From the NCBI GenBank assembly GCA_029204225.1, contig CM055108.1, positions 10,805,782-10,869,781 on the forward strand: DNA of 64,000 bases, given 5' to 3'. The notes below the pieces were generated by a model. It did no database searches and had not been told where the DNA came from. It was given only the letters and a program-made list of their open reading frames with translations. This DNA is from Diphasiastrum complanatum (lineage: Eukaryota; Streptophyta; Lycopodiopsida; Lycopodiales; Lycopodiaceae). The position numbers were made by a program, and so were the translations under genes. Shown here one piece after another: positions 45,674-57,722 of this stretch. Each line of letters starts with the position of its first letter. The stretch's first letter is position 1.

Positions 45674-46563
45674 TGTCATAAAATTGTGGTTGTGAGCATA
45701 GCGGAGGCTCAGTTGCTTAGAGCATAGGCTTGTAGGAATGGAAACGCAACAGATAGCAGCAGAAATATTCAAGTAGAAAAATTTATACAGTTTACACAAA
45801 AGAACAACGGAGTAGTGAGACAAAAATTGCACTCTGATAAATATCAATAGTGAATACAATGGCTTGAAGTAATAACTTCAACTTGTTGAGCGTGATAACA
45901 CTGGCTATAGATAACTCTGATTGAAAGAGAAATCCAATTGTTCTTCTTAACACTTACATAGCTTGATTAAACTAATATAGAGATTTACAAGAGAGGAAAT
46001 ATCTTCCAAGCCTTTAAGGCTATTTACACAAGTCTTTGCATATGTACAAAAAGTTGGTAACCGCTTCACCACCTTTTGGATATTTGCTTGTCCAGCTATT
46101 TTTAGGATTGCTGATGCATTTGGCGACGTCAGTTTGCCAATGTAGAAAAAAAGCGAAAAAGTCGAAGGTGCCTTAGTTTAAGGCAGCAAAAAGACAAAGG
46201 TGCCCAAAAAGGGTTTTAAGGCATTTTGAGTTTAGTGTCGCATTTTTCGCAAAGAGGCGAAAAAGGCGAAGGTGACCAAAAATGGTTTTAAGGCATTCTG
46301 GGTTTCGTGTCACATTTTTCACAAAGAGGTGAAAAAGGCGAAGGTGGTCCAGAAATGGTTTTTAAGTCATTCTGGCCAGTGTGTCATTTTTTTTGTGATC
46401 GCACGGAAAAAGAGCGAGGAAGGTAAAAAAGCAAAGGTGCCTTAAATCGTTTAAGGCATAAATGAGAAAAAACTTAAAGGAAAAATGTGAAGGTCCGAAA
46501 TCATGTTGTCGACCTTTTCAAGATGCTCATCAATTTTTAAGATTGAGCGTAAGAAATCTAACA
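45674..46563 (-). mobile_element. Copia C1 3' LTR
   Basis: In element direction starts TGTTAGATTTCTTACGC at 46563, right after a polypurine tract, and ends ...AATTTTATGACA at 45674; 890 bp. The flank at 45669-45673 is TATAC. 45690-46080 matches the 5' LTR at 55375-55729. Confidence 0.85.
46212..46400. repeat. About 72-bp tandem repeat inside the C1 LTR
   Basis: GGTTTTAAGGCATTxTGxGTT starts at 46212 and 46284, with a diverged third unit at 46357. Each is followed by CATTTTTCxCAAAGAGGxG and AAAAAGGCGAAGGTG. The related D1 LTR has a single diverged version near 60095-60160. Confidence 0.85.
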
Positions 46564-49229
46564 CTCCCTCTTAATAAGGATCTTGAAAAACTTTGATCTT
46601 CAGATTTAACATATCGCTAAATTTGAGATGTTGCTCATTTGATAGAGCCTTTGTCAAGTAATCTACTGCCATGTAGTTTAATCTGCAAAAAATTAATTCT
46701 CCTTCCTTGTTGTGCACTTTTTGTCTAAGGTAATGATACCTAATTTCTATATGTTTGCTTCGAGAGTGAAATCTCAGATTGAGAGAAAGTGCTATTGTGT
46801 TTTGATTGTCACAATAGATTGTTGTAGAAAGCGTTTGTGCAAGGTTCAGGTCTGCAAGAAGTTGCCTTAGCCAGATTGCCTCTTTGGTTGCATTTGTGGC
46901 AGCTATGTATTCGGATTCCGTTGATGATAATGCAACTAAGGTCTGCTTCTGGCTGTTCCATGAGATTGGGCCTTGGTTGTATAAAAATACAAATCCAAAA
47001 GTTGATTTTCTGGTGTCGACATATGCTGCCCAATCCGCATTTGTGTAGGGTTCAAGGATGTTGGCAGTTTGGTTGCCTCCATCAGATGATGAGAGTTTTC
47101 ATTGCTTGGATGTACTTCATGACCTTTGTTAGCGCTTTCCAATGAACTATGCCCGGATTCAACAAGAATTGGTTGAGTGTACTGATTGAATATGCAAGGT
47201 CTGGTCACGTGTAGATCATTGCGTACATCAATGAGCTAATGATGGATTGAAATGGGTAGCGCTTTATTTCCTCCATTTTTGTCTCAGTTTGAGGAGACTG
47301 TTCCTTTGATAGTTTTAGTCCAAGGTCGAGTGGAAAGAGATTGGGTTTGGAGTTGGCCATTCCATACTTTTCCAACACGTTGTTGAGATATCGTTGCTAC
47401 TGATAAAGATCAGTCTACTGGGTCGATCTTGTTGAATTTGGTTTTCGAGACAATAGTGGGCTGGACCCATGTCAGTCATCTTGTATTCCTGGGCCAGCAT
47501 GCATTTTGTATTTTTCATCGGATTCAGATTATTATTGAATAAGAGTGTATCATCTATGTAGAGAGTGATGATGATGAAATATTCTGATATAGATTTGAAG
47601 TAAACATTCGAGCCTGTTGAGTTTGGAATAAAACCATTCTCCATCAGAAATACATTGATCTTCTGGAACTAGAGTCTGGGTGACTGTTTCAGCCCGTAGA
47701 GTGCCTTGTGAATTCTGCATACAAGGTGTTGTTGCTTGTCATTGAGTTCATATCCCTTTGGCTGTGTCAAATAGATTTCCTCTTTGATAGTTCCATTGAG
47801 GAAAGCAGTCCGGACATCCATCTGATGGACTTTGAGATCTGTTGTAGCTGCAAAGGAGAGGACTAGGCAGATTGAAGCATGTTTGACAACTGGATTGAAG
47901 GTTTTTGAATAATCTAGATCTGAAATCTGGGAAAAGCCTTTGGTGACTAGCTTGGACTTGTACTAATTTAGCCTTCCTTCAGTGTCGTACTTCATCTTGA
48001 ATATCCATTTGCATGGAATTGGGTTTTGGTCCTTTGGTATCTCAATGAGTGTCCATGTTTGATTCTCCAATGGAGAATTGAATTCGGTGTCCATAGCTGA
48101 TTTTCACTGGTCAGCATGAGGAGTAGACATCGCCTCAAAAGCTATGATTGATTCACAAAGTAGCAGGCCAGATCATCCAGAAATATGGATGGAGGCTGTC
48201 TGGACCTGTTCGACCTTCTGGATTGAACTTCGGTCCTCTGATGTGGGTTGACTCATTGAGGTTCTGACTCATTGTCTGAGTCAGCGTCGAGATTCTGCAG
48301 TGGAGTCTCTGGATTGAAATTGACTGGTTGCTCAATCCCAGAGTCGAATTTATCAGCAGCTTTTCCTTTGTGGTCGATGAACTGGTCTTCCACAAAAATG
48401 ACGTCTCTACTAGTGAATGCCTTCTTCGATATCCAAATTGTAGAGCTTGTATGCCTTGTGGTCTGGGAAATAGCCGATGAAGATTGTTTTTCTGCTCTTG
48501 TCATCTAGTTTTTTTCTTAGATCCTTAGGGATCTGAGCGAAAGCGATGCATCCAAATACTCGAATACGTTTGAGTGATGGTTTCGATCCTGTCCACACCT
48601 CATAAGGTGTCTTGCCATTCAGGGCTTTCGTGATGGATCGATTCTGTAAATAGACAACTGTAGTAACAGCTTCTGCCCATAACTTCTTTAGAAGAGAGGC
48701 ATGGGCCATCATGCTCTTGGCACTTTTGATGAGTGTCCAGTTCTTCCACTCAGCTACACAATTGGACTGAGGTGAGTAGCTGGTTGTGTATTGTTCAAGT
48801 ATTCCGTTGGCCTTGTAGAACTCCTTGAATTCTGTGGAGATGTACTCGAGCCTTGATCTTCCTATGGGTCTGGTTTTCTGCAGACGTCTTGAACTGTTTG
48901 AGGAACTTGAATGCTTCGGATTTGTTCTTCATATAGTAGGTTGTAGTCCTTCGAGAAAAGTCATCGATGAAAGTTAGGAAATAGAGAGCTCCCCCTGAGG
49001 AAGCAGCTTGCATCGGGCCACAAATGTCGTTGTGTACAAGGTCAAGCAAGCTCCCTTGGATGTATGAACTGAGTCCGAACTAAAGGGACTTCTAGCATGC
49101 TTGCTGATAATATAGCTTTCGCATTGAGAAGTTGGCTTGCTGACTGAAGGCAGGTCTTGTACTAGACTCTGAACTGACATTTGCTGAATACTATTGTAGT
49201 TAAGATGGCCAAGTCTGAAATGCCATAGC
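46564..49229 (-). pseudogene. Copia C1 pol: pre-integrase, integrase, reverse transcriptase, RNase H
   Basis: Downstream part of C1, continuing from 53893 across element X. On minus: GAG-pre-integrase DMLWHFRLGHLNYNSIQQMS at about 49220. Integrase reads LDLVHNDICGPMQAASSGGA and FLTFIDDFSRRTTTYYMKNK at about 48980, then MAHASLLKKLWAEAVTTVVY, GKTPYEVWTGSKPSLKRIRV and FGCIAFAQIPKDLRKKLDDK. Reverse transcriptase reads IITLYIDDTLLFNNN at about 47560 with YIDD. RNase H reads AAYVDTRKSTFGFVFLYNQG and VALSSTESEYIAATNATKEA at about 46900-47040. Polypurine tract at 46564-46575. Frames shift several times, so it is inactive. Confidence 0.85.
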
Positions 49230-49234
49230 ATATC

Positions 49235-50422
49235 TGTTGTAAAGCTATCTTCATAAGCTTTACTACCAGCGCCACTAGCACCAGCATTGTCCCCAGCGCC
49301 AACAGCGCCCCTACTGCTCCTGGCGCCAACGACGTCGGCGCCACTCCCAGCGCCACTGTGACCAGAATCCAACCGGCGCTAAGTTCCCATGGCTGAAAAT
49401 CTTTGATCGGTTCTAGCGAAGTCTAGAGAGCTCAGATCGATGTGCAATCACCTCACACGATCTAGGCATGATTAAAGGAAGCCTGGGGATCAATAAAATC
49501 TAGAGAGAGAAAATGACTTTCTAGCAAGAGAAAATCCTAGAGAGAGAAAAACGTGCTTTACCAGCCTGGGTAGAGTGCTTGGTATGAGGGGGGGTGCCGA
49601 ATCCCACCAATACTATAGGGGAGTGCGGGTTGCGACTCAGGGCGAGCTCCAACCAAGTCTCAGCCTCCCTTGCTGGAATGTTGTCCTGGCACTCGCCTTG
49701 GCATGCCAGCTCCCCGGAGACTAGGGTCGATCACACACTTGAAATGTAACCTCCTTAGATCTATCAATAAATTGGGATTTTTCTCAAACTGACTCTGATT
49801 ACCTTCTGGGTTTCAGTGTTCGGTAAAAGCGCCAGTTGTAAGGTTGCTTCAAAATTTTTAAGCTGGCACATAGCTGAGGGTCGTATTCAGGGACGCCAGC
49901 AGTATGCCTCGGGACCATTCGGTCCGTGGCGCCAGCGATATCTGTCACGGTCTGTGGTTCTGAGTGTTCTTTGCATAAACGTGAATGGGTTAAGCTCTTG
50001 GGAAACGGGCTCTAACCTGTCGGCTGAGTTGGATGGCTTGCTTGGGTGGAAGTTACCTGTTTATGGCTGTCCAGTCTGGCGTGGCGCCAGGTTGGCTTCC
50101 AACGCTCATGACGAAGCTTTCAGTTGGTTAAGTCTAATGTAAGTCAGACCGCTTGCTTGAAATGGATGTTTCTTGTTTGTAACAAAGTTTTGAGTTGGTT
50201 AAGTTTGATGTATGTCGGGTGGCTTGCTTGGATGGAAGTCACCCCGATCTGGCATGGCGCCAGGTTGGATCTCAATGTTGGTTTTTGGAACTTCAAGTTG
50301 GTTAAGTCTGATCGTTGTTGGCGAGTTGGCTGCTTGTATGTCAAGTGGGTTTGGATGGCAAGAGTTGAAGGCTGGGAAGCTAAGTCGTGGTTCCTGGCTC
50401 CCTTTGGGATGCCTGCGCTACA
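49235..50422 (+). repeat. Element X 5' LTR
   Basis: 1,188 bp. Starts with GGCGCC-rich sequence (GGCGCCACT, GGCGCCAAC repeated at 49265-49370) and ends with a block of similar 60-90-bp phrases built around GTTGGTTAAGTxTGATGTAxGTC and GGCGCCAGGTTGG. It differs from the 3' LTR by small insertions and substitutions, so the insertion is not very recent. Confidence 0.93.
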
Positions 50423-52766
50423 TGTGGTATTAGAGCCGACTGGCCGGCCAGCTATGCGGATCTCACGGAAATGGCCACTGTTTGGGGTTCATCAAGACAA
50501 TTGTTGTGCAAGGTGCTGCCCACAGTGTAAGCACGGGTGCGTCCACGGTCGGGGTGGTCGACAGAACGAGGGACTTAATGAGTCAAGTTGCTACCCTTGA
50601 GGTGTAAGCACGGTCAGTTCTCGCGGTTCGGGCCTGGCGCTGTCTGCACATAGGACAGATGAGGCAGTGTGCTGCCATTAGGTTGGTGTAAGCACGGTCT
50701 ATGCCTTGTGGGGTGCGGGGTGACATATTTGAATTGTACGAGTTAACCATTGATACGGAGATGCTGCTCGAATTTGGGTGTAAAGCACGGGTGGTTAGCT
50801 GCCGGTGCGGGATAGCTGCCAATCGTTTAGCTATAAGGGCTATCAACCAAAAAGTGGTGGGGCGTGATTGAGGCAATGTGTTGCTTAATGGTGAAAGCAC
50901 GAATAATTGGAGGAGTGTCCTATGTGGGCTGATTCTGTGATCAATTTGTATGGGCGCGGCCAGGCAATGGTTCGTTGGCAGGACCATCTCAAAGGGGGAC
51001 CTTGTCTTTGTTACTTGTTAGTAAACCTGCCTGAGTGTCTTACTTGTATGTATTCGTGGTGAGTCTTAGTACTCGTGCTTTGCCTGGTTTGCATGATTGC
51101 TTGTGATACAAGGAGCTGATGGCTTGAGAAGGGACCTTTCTTTTGAAGGCTGATACCATCAAACGAAGAGGACTACAGAATATGTGGGGCGGATTTGCAG
51201 TTCAAGTACTCGCACGTGAACGGCAACGAAACGACTCAATGTTTGCAAAGGATGGATGGCTAGCCTGTTTCTTGGGTTAGTTTCATTTGCGACAATGCCC
51301 ACCACACCCAAGCAAGAAGTCAAAAGTCGGAAAGGGCAATTTCAGGGGAGATCTTCTATGGAGCAGTTGGTCTTCATTTTGGGATGGCCACCTTCGGAAC
51401 TGAAACTCACTAAGCATGGGTGATATCCAGTATCAGTTGGGTTTTTCCTCAAAGGGGAAAAGACTAGGATCCTCTTCAGAGATTGGCAACAAGTTGGATC
51501 GAGCCATAATCCTAGCAGATGGGAAGCAAAGTGTTGGAAAGGCTTTTTGTTCGAAGAACTCTACTCTAAGTCCGATCAGCTGATTTTATAAGTGGAGGGG
51601 AACTATCACACACACTTCTCTCTTGGGGCAAATTTTGAATGAAAGTTGATCAAAACGAGGGCAAATTTAAGGTGACCTAGCCATACTCACATGAGGAGAC
51701 TGGCGAACTTTGGACCTAATAAGTTGACAAGTTTTTGTTGTGGAAAGGAAAGCTTGTTATAGGCTTTCTCTGGACCAGCAATGATGAGAAAACATATGAG
51801 TACGCTGGCTTGTGTTACGTGTAAGGCAGCTGATCAATGAAGGAACTGTGAAAGTTGAGTCTTGCATGAGAGACTTGGTATTTCGAACGGACGCTAAGGG
51901 ACAGTTTGCGTTGAGATCGGACTAGTGCAAACGCTAGGTGCATGTGTCTGATTCAAAGAGAGCTACTTGAAGCCAAGCTCGATGTACACTTCTTGTTTTG
52001 ACTGTGAGGCAACTGACCAGTGATGGAATTGAAAAAGTCAAGTTTTGCGCGACGGACATGGTGCTTCAAAAAAACGCGAAGAGATAGTTCGTATGCAAAT
52101 CAAACTGGTGCGACGCTTTGGCTTTCCACGAGGTCAATGGTTACATTTGGGCTGATTCAAAGAGCTACTTCAAGCTAAGTGAGAGGTGCATTGCGGAGTA
52201 CTCAATCTTTGCCTACCTTAAAGAGCCAAGATGGGAAAGTATCAAGATCAGGCTGGGACAAGGAGATAAATCAAGGTGCAGAAGCAACAAGGCACATAGT
52301 GGACCATAAAGTGGGCAATCAAACGATAAATCCTTTGGCTCAGCGAGACTTGATACCTGTGCGGAACTGATCAAATCTGGAGCTCAGGGAGCTCAACACA
52401 AAGTTCATCAAGGACAAATCAGGAGCTCAAAGGAGTTCCAAAGTCAAAAAGTCAGAAGCGACAGGGGCGAACATTTCACAGAAAGGCCTCTGTCACCAGT
52501 TAATAAGGTTCTTGGGTTTTACGTAAGCGATATAAAATCTACGTTTTTCCCAGACAAAGAGATATTTTTAAGTTATGTAATTTTTCAGTACAAAGAGCTG
52601 AGCCTCCGACTTGTGGTGTGCCAGCTTCAATGTTAATAAAAAGTGGCCAGTAAATTGAGTACTATGCCAAGTAGCTTAAATGTATATAATTTATTTTAAT
52701 TGGGAGATACCTTTACTTTAATCTGACATCTGATGAGGACATCAGATTTTATAAAGGTGGGGTGGA
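50423..52766 (+). other. Element X interior, non-coding with tandem modules
   Basis: No pol gene. Two or three diverged modules of about 170-190 bp at 51790-52215 share phrases such as AGGCAACTGACCAGTGATGGAATTG (in variant form), GACGGACATGGTxxTTC, and GATTCAAAGAGxTACTTxAAGC. One plus frame at 52118-52309 (LSERCIAEYSIFAYLKEPRW) is open and is also recognisable in the 39-41 kb copy, so a decayed captured coding piece is possible. GTAAGCACGG recurs four to five times at 50526-50900. Confidence 0.6.
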
Positions 52767-53887
52767 TGTTGTAAAGCTATCTTCATAAGCTTTACTTCCG
52801 GCGCCACTAGCGCCAGCATTGTCCTTGGCGCCAGCAGTGCCCCTGCTGCTCCCGGCGCCAATGACACGATCTAGGCATGATTAAAGGAAGCCTGGGGATC
52901 AATAAAATCTAGAGAGAGAAAATGACTTTCTAGCAAGAGAAAATCCTAGAGAGAGAAAAATGTGCTTTACCAGCCTGGGTAGAGTGCTTGGTATGAGGGG
53001 GGGTGCCGAATCCCACCAATACTATAGGGGAGTGCGAGTTGCGACTCAGGGCGAGCTCCAACCAAGTCTCAGCCTCCCTTGCCAGAATGTTGTCTTGACA
53101 CTCGCCTTGGCATGCCAACTCCCCGGAGACTAGGGTCAATCACACACTTGAAATGTAACCTCCTTAGATTTATCAATAAATTGGGATTTTCCTCAAACTG
53201 ACTCTGATTACCTTCTGGGTTTCAGTGTTTGGTGAAAGCGCCAGTTGTAAGGCCACTTCAAAATTTGTAAGTTGGCACATAGCTAAGGGTCGTATTCTGG
53301 GACGCCAGCGGTATGCCGTCGGGACCATTCGGTCCATGGCACCAGCGGTATGCTATGGGGACCATTTGGTCCAAGAACTGGTTGTCTCCATATATGTCAC
53401 GGCTTGTGGTTCTGAGTGCTCTTTGCATAAACGTGAATGGGTTAAGCTCTTGGGGAACGGGCTCTAACCTGTCAACTGAGTTGGATGGCTTGCTTGGGTG
53501 GAAGTTACCTGTTTATGGCTGTCCAGTCTGGCGTGGCGCCATGTTGGCTTCCAACGCTCATGACGAAGCTTTCAGTTGGTTAAGTCTGATGTAAGTCAGA
53601 CCGCTTGCTTGGAATGGATGTTTTTCGTTTGTAACGAAGCTTCGAGTTGGTTGAGTTTGATGTATGTCGGGCGGCTTGCTTGGAGGGAAGTCACCCACAT
53701 CGAGACCCCCCATCTGGCATGGCACCAGGTTGGATCTCAATGTTTCTTTTTTGAGCTTCAAGATAGTTAAGTTTGATCGTTGTTGGCGAGTTGGTTGCTT
53801 GTATGTCAAGTGGGTTTGGATGGCAAGAGTTGAAGGCTGGGAAGCTAAGTCGTGGTTTCCGGCTCCCTTTGGGATGCCTGCGCTACA
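52767..53887 (+). repeat. Element X 3' LTR
   Basis: 1,121 bp, same ends as the 5' LTR. It lacks about 100 bp of the GGCGCC-rich part and carries an extra repeat of the GGGACCATTxGGTCC phrase at 53322-53373. Confidence 0.93.
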
Positions 53888-53892
53888 ATATC

Positions 53893-55227
53893 AGTTGATT
53901 CAGAAGTGGCTATGTGAAGACTTTGACTGTTAAAAGAGTAGTAGTGGTTGAGTTTATAAAGATAGCCACTTCTTCTTCCATAGGCTAGAACCTTCCAAGA
54001 TTTGTCAAGGATTGTGCAACCTTCTGTATGAAATTTGACCCTCCGACCTGAATTGGGTATTCTGCTAACTAAGAGCAAATTCTTGTTCAGATTTGAAATG
54101 TGGAGAACATTGGACAACAACTTGATCTCACCTCTTTTGAATTCAACTCTGGCTATTCCTTCACCTTCTATTGAATGTGATGAGTTATCTCCAAGTTGCA
54201 CAACTCGAGAGTGGGTGAATGACTTGTAGTCTTTGAACCAGTCGCGATGGAGAGTCATGTGTTGAGTTGCTCCCGAATCTAGATGCCAGGAGTCGGTATC
54301 CAGTTATTCTCCAACTTTGGTCATGAAGGGTGCCTCATCTTCTTCTCCTTGTTGTTGATTTTAGTGACTGGCTGTAGCACTATGTGCTTGTTGTTGGAAC
54401 TACTTCTTCTTTTCGTTGTTGTACTTCAAAGTTCGGTAGTCCTTGATTTCGTGGCCAGTCCTCTTACAGTATCTGCAGAATAGTTTCTGAGTAGGTTGGA
54501 ATGATGAAGAGCTTGAATTCGATCCTGGACTGGAATTTGGTCCAGACTACATGTTGCTCTTCTTGTCAGTATAGCCTGACTTTGTAGATCTCTTGGATCT
54601 AAACTTTTGATTTTTTGAATATAGAGCCTGAGGATCCGATCCTGAGCCTCAGGAGGATACTGATATTCTGATCTCCTCTTGTAGGAGCAACGAAATTACT
54701 CTTGATAGAGTGAGGTGCTCCTGGCTAGAAATTGCCATTACCCAATTTTCATATGCCTCAAGTAGACTCGATAATAGAGTCATGAGTGCATCGAAATATT
54801 CTATGACTGAGCCAGTTGCAGTCATCTGCTCCAGAAGATTTTTGAAAGTGTTGAGGTGACTCGAAACACTATCTGCTTCAGACATTCTGAGGTTGAAGAA
54901 TTTCTTCCTCAGATGGAGCTTGGATGTAATGTCTCTAATGTCGTAGAGAGTTGCTAGGATGTCACATGCATCCTTAGCAGTCTGAGCAGCATGTATGTGG
55001 CTAATTTGAGTAGCCTTGACATTGAGGGTGATCATGGCAAATGCTTTGCCATCTCTCAGTCTCCACTTGGTGATGATGGTTGCATCACCTTCTGGTTTGA
55101 GCTCTCTGCCATCAACAATGTCTCACAGTTCTTTGGCTAGAAGTATAACCTTCATCTTGAATTTCCAAAGATGGTAATTATCTCCATCGAGTTTGTCAAT
55201 GAGAGATGAACTGGATGACGGATCCAT
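53893..55227 (-). pseudogene. Copia C1 gag and protease
   Basis: ATG at 55227 on minus: DPSSSSSLIDKLDGDNYHLW, then EL followed by TGA where the sister element D1 has Trp. Next come AFAMITLNVKATQISHIHAA, HLRKKFFNLRMSEADSVSSH, ATGSVIE and LTLSRVISLLLQEEI. Zinc knuckle CRYCKRTGHEIKDY has its last Cys changed to Tyr (D1 has Cys). Protease reads DSGATQHMTLHRDWFKDYKS and NVLHISNLNKNLLLVSRI. Gag is the UBN2 type. The coding sequence is then split by X. Confidence 0.85.
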
Positions 55228-55360
55228 TCTCGTTGAACTAGATTGTTGGTAGAAACAATGATTGTTTGAATACTGTTGGCTGCGCGTTTGCTAGAAAGTC
55301 GTCTTGATAGAAACAAGATTGATAATCCACAAGAGAAATGCAGATGACTGAAATGCCTAC

Positions 55361-55370
55361 TATGATACCA
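55361..55370 (-). other. C1 primer-binding site
   Basis: On minus TGGTATCATA, immediately after the LTR end ...CCAGACA. It is degenerate after eight bases compared with the initiator tRNA complement. Confidence 0.65.
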
Positions 55371-55729
55371 TGTCTGGAATGGTGGTCGTGAGTGCAGCAG
55401 AGGCTCGGTTGCTCAGAGCGTAGGTGTGTAGGAACAGAAACGCAACAGTTAGCAGCAGAAATATTCAAGTAGAAGAATTCATTGCACTCTGATAAATATC
55501 AACAGTGAGTACAATGGCTTGAAGTAATAACTTTAGCTTGCTGAGCGTGATAACGCTGGCTACAGGTAACTCTAATTGAAAGAGAAATTCCAATTGTTCT
55601 TCTTAACGCTTACATAGCTTGATTCAGCTAATATAGAGATTTATAAGAGAGGAAATATCTTACAAGCCTTTAAGGCTATTTATGCCAGTCTTTGCATATG
55701 TACAAAAAGTTGGTATCCGCTTCACCACC
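55371..55729 (-). mobile_element. Copia C1 5' LTR, truncated
   Basis: Matches the inner 390 bp of the 3' LTR (45674-46080) and stops at GCTTCACCACC. The outer 500 bp, including the C/G-rich repeat part and the LTR start, is missing. Confidence 0.8.
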
Positions 55730-57722
55730 ATCATGTAATAAATCATGAGAACCTTAAGGAGTTACTAAGTGTGTCAAAATCGGCTATCACCCTTCACATG
55801 TGTGAAGTGCAAATGAAAAAGATTTAGGAAACTTCATGAAAGGCACGATGATGTCACCTATATTCCACCGACTAGATAGAGACAAGACCCATAGAGCAAC
55901 CACCCAAGCTCAAGAAGTGCTCGACGGAGACTTTTTGAAGAGGCTAGCTTGGCAAAATCTCACGAGCACAAAAATACTATAAAATCAAGAACTTCAAGTA
56001 CCGACGTTAAAATTGATGGTACACAGAACCAGGCAAAGTGAGAACATAAGGCCAGAGGAGCTCTACAGAGAATTCAAAAAGGACGCCATTGCAGTTACCA
56101 GAAAAACACCAAAAATATTGTCGACAACATTGACAAGCACCAGAAACTAGCTACTTATGGAATTAGCTGAAGTTCTACTAAAAGCAAATAGAACTTCAAA
56201 AAGAAACTTCAAGTGAAGTAGGACGAAAAGAAGAAAATCTTATAAGAAGTGCGTGAAGGGTGATGTGAAAGAGAGTTTTTTTTATGAAGGTTTTTGGGAA
56301 GAGAGTTTCAAAGAAAAAGAGTGATTACGTTTTGGTGAGATAGTTCTTATGAGGAATTAGTTCCCATAAGAGTGATAGAGATATATTTTTGTTTTGAATG
56401 TGTGATTGTGAGGAAAAGAGAGTATCCACAAGAGAGAATGGTTGTGTGCTTTTTTACAGAGAGTGATTTTGTATGTTTTGTATAGAGAGTGTTTTGGTGT
56501 GCTTTTCGTATAGAGAGAGTGTCTTTGAGTGTGTTTGAGAATGAAACGGCCATTAGCGTGTGTAAGGAGATTTATGTCTTCTGTGCAATTGTAGAAAACC
56601 TCTCAGACATGAATAAGAGATGTGTGATGTTTGAGAAAGAGAGTGTTCTTGTGTTAAGAAGGTTTGATGAAAACAATTTCTAGAAGCGTTGAGAGCTGAG
56701 TTTCCACTGCTGGTTTTAGGTGTTTTGGTGAAGTAAGGGTGTGTGGAAAAATTTATCAATTTGAGAAAGTTGTTATGTATTCCTTTGTAGGAATCAGTGT
56801 TGTGAGCAGAGAAGGATTCCACTGCTGTTTGAACTGGTCCTTTGTGAAACTAGTTTATGAATGATTGCCAATGCTGTAAGAAGTTATATTGCTGTCATCA
56901 TGACGGGAGGAGACATTCTAGAACAAGGAAGCAAGGTCAAGGCTCCCGTATATTGGAAGCATCTGACGTCATAAGGACCATTGCTGAGCCACAGTGAAGT
57001 GCATATTTGAGCAGAGGAACATCGTATAAAATAGAGAGATTTGATTGCAACCATAGCTGGCTACACGCTGGTTGTCAAACAGCCTCCAGTGCATTTCCAA
57101 ATGTCCCTCCTACCCTCCATTGCTCTCATGGCTCTTCCAGCCTTGTTTCAATCAGCGATTTCCTACAAAAGAGAGGGTCGTTTCTAGCAGGATACCTGAG
57201 TTAGCCCTTTACACTCCTGTGCAAATTTCTAGCATACTCTTACTGATTTCTGGACTTACAATGCTATTTCTCCACCTCTCTTCAGTACCTAAAGGACTTG
57301 TCAATACACTAAAGAGGTCGCCCATCGCTGCAGCACTACATCTGGAAGCCAATCTCAGTTTCAACGTGGATTTCCATCGCTACACCTCCATGGCCACTCT
57401 GTACATCGGAGAAAGCTGATTCCAGTATGAAATCCAACGCATGTCAAGCAAGAATGAGACTAATCTTGCTTACCCAGATCTAGCACACCTTCAACTCCAG
57501 AAGACAGATGGACCGCTGACCTTCTACATTTATCAACAATACCACTTATCCACTGTTGGCGATCTCCTGTTCTGATCTATCGCAAAATCTGCATGAAAGG
57601 TGACCTGCCAGCGAGCTATTTTCAATGTCTTACCTGCATCTTCCACTAGCATACTCCTGGTGGAGTGTCTACCAAAAGCTTCAAGAGGGGTCCTTCACCA
57701 TATCTCCATTTTCAGAGACATA
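55730..57722. other. Unassigned 2 kb between two facing LTR remnants
   Basis: No recognised gene. 56230-56830 is rich in GAGAGTG/TTTTGTG-type phrases (AGAGAGTGTTTTGGTGTG and variants), like LTR or low-complexity DNA. 55800-56200 has a short plus frame (TTQAQEVLDGDFLKRLAW) that may be a decayed pol end. Nothing firm. Confidence 0.4.

Larger units (their letters stand above)
49235..53887 (+). mobile_element. Element X: complete non-autonomous LTR retrotransposon nested in C1
   Basis: 5' LTR 49235-50422 and 3' LTR 52767-53887 start TGTTGTAAAGC and end GCGCTACA. The flanking ATATC at 49230-49234 and 53888-53892 is a perfect 5-bp target duplication. Primer site TGGTATTAGAGCC at 50425. Polypurine tract AAAGGTGGGGTGGA at 52753-52766. 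The 2.3-kb interior has no protease, integrase or reverse transcriptase, so it must be mobilised in trans (LARD type). It interrupts C1 between the protease end (HIATSESTD) and the pre-integrase start (DMLWHFRLGH). Confidence 0.95.

Noticed and set aside
48974-49372. A Gly/Ala-rich protein fused to GAG-pre-integrase
   Set aside because: The Gly/Ala-rich start is antisense GGCGCC repeat DNA of the element X LTR; the frame crosses the nested insertion border at 49235.
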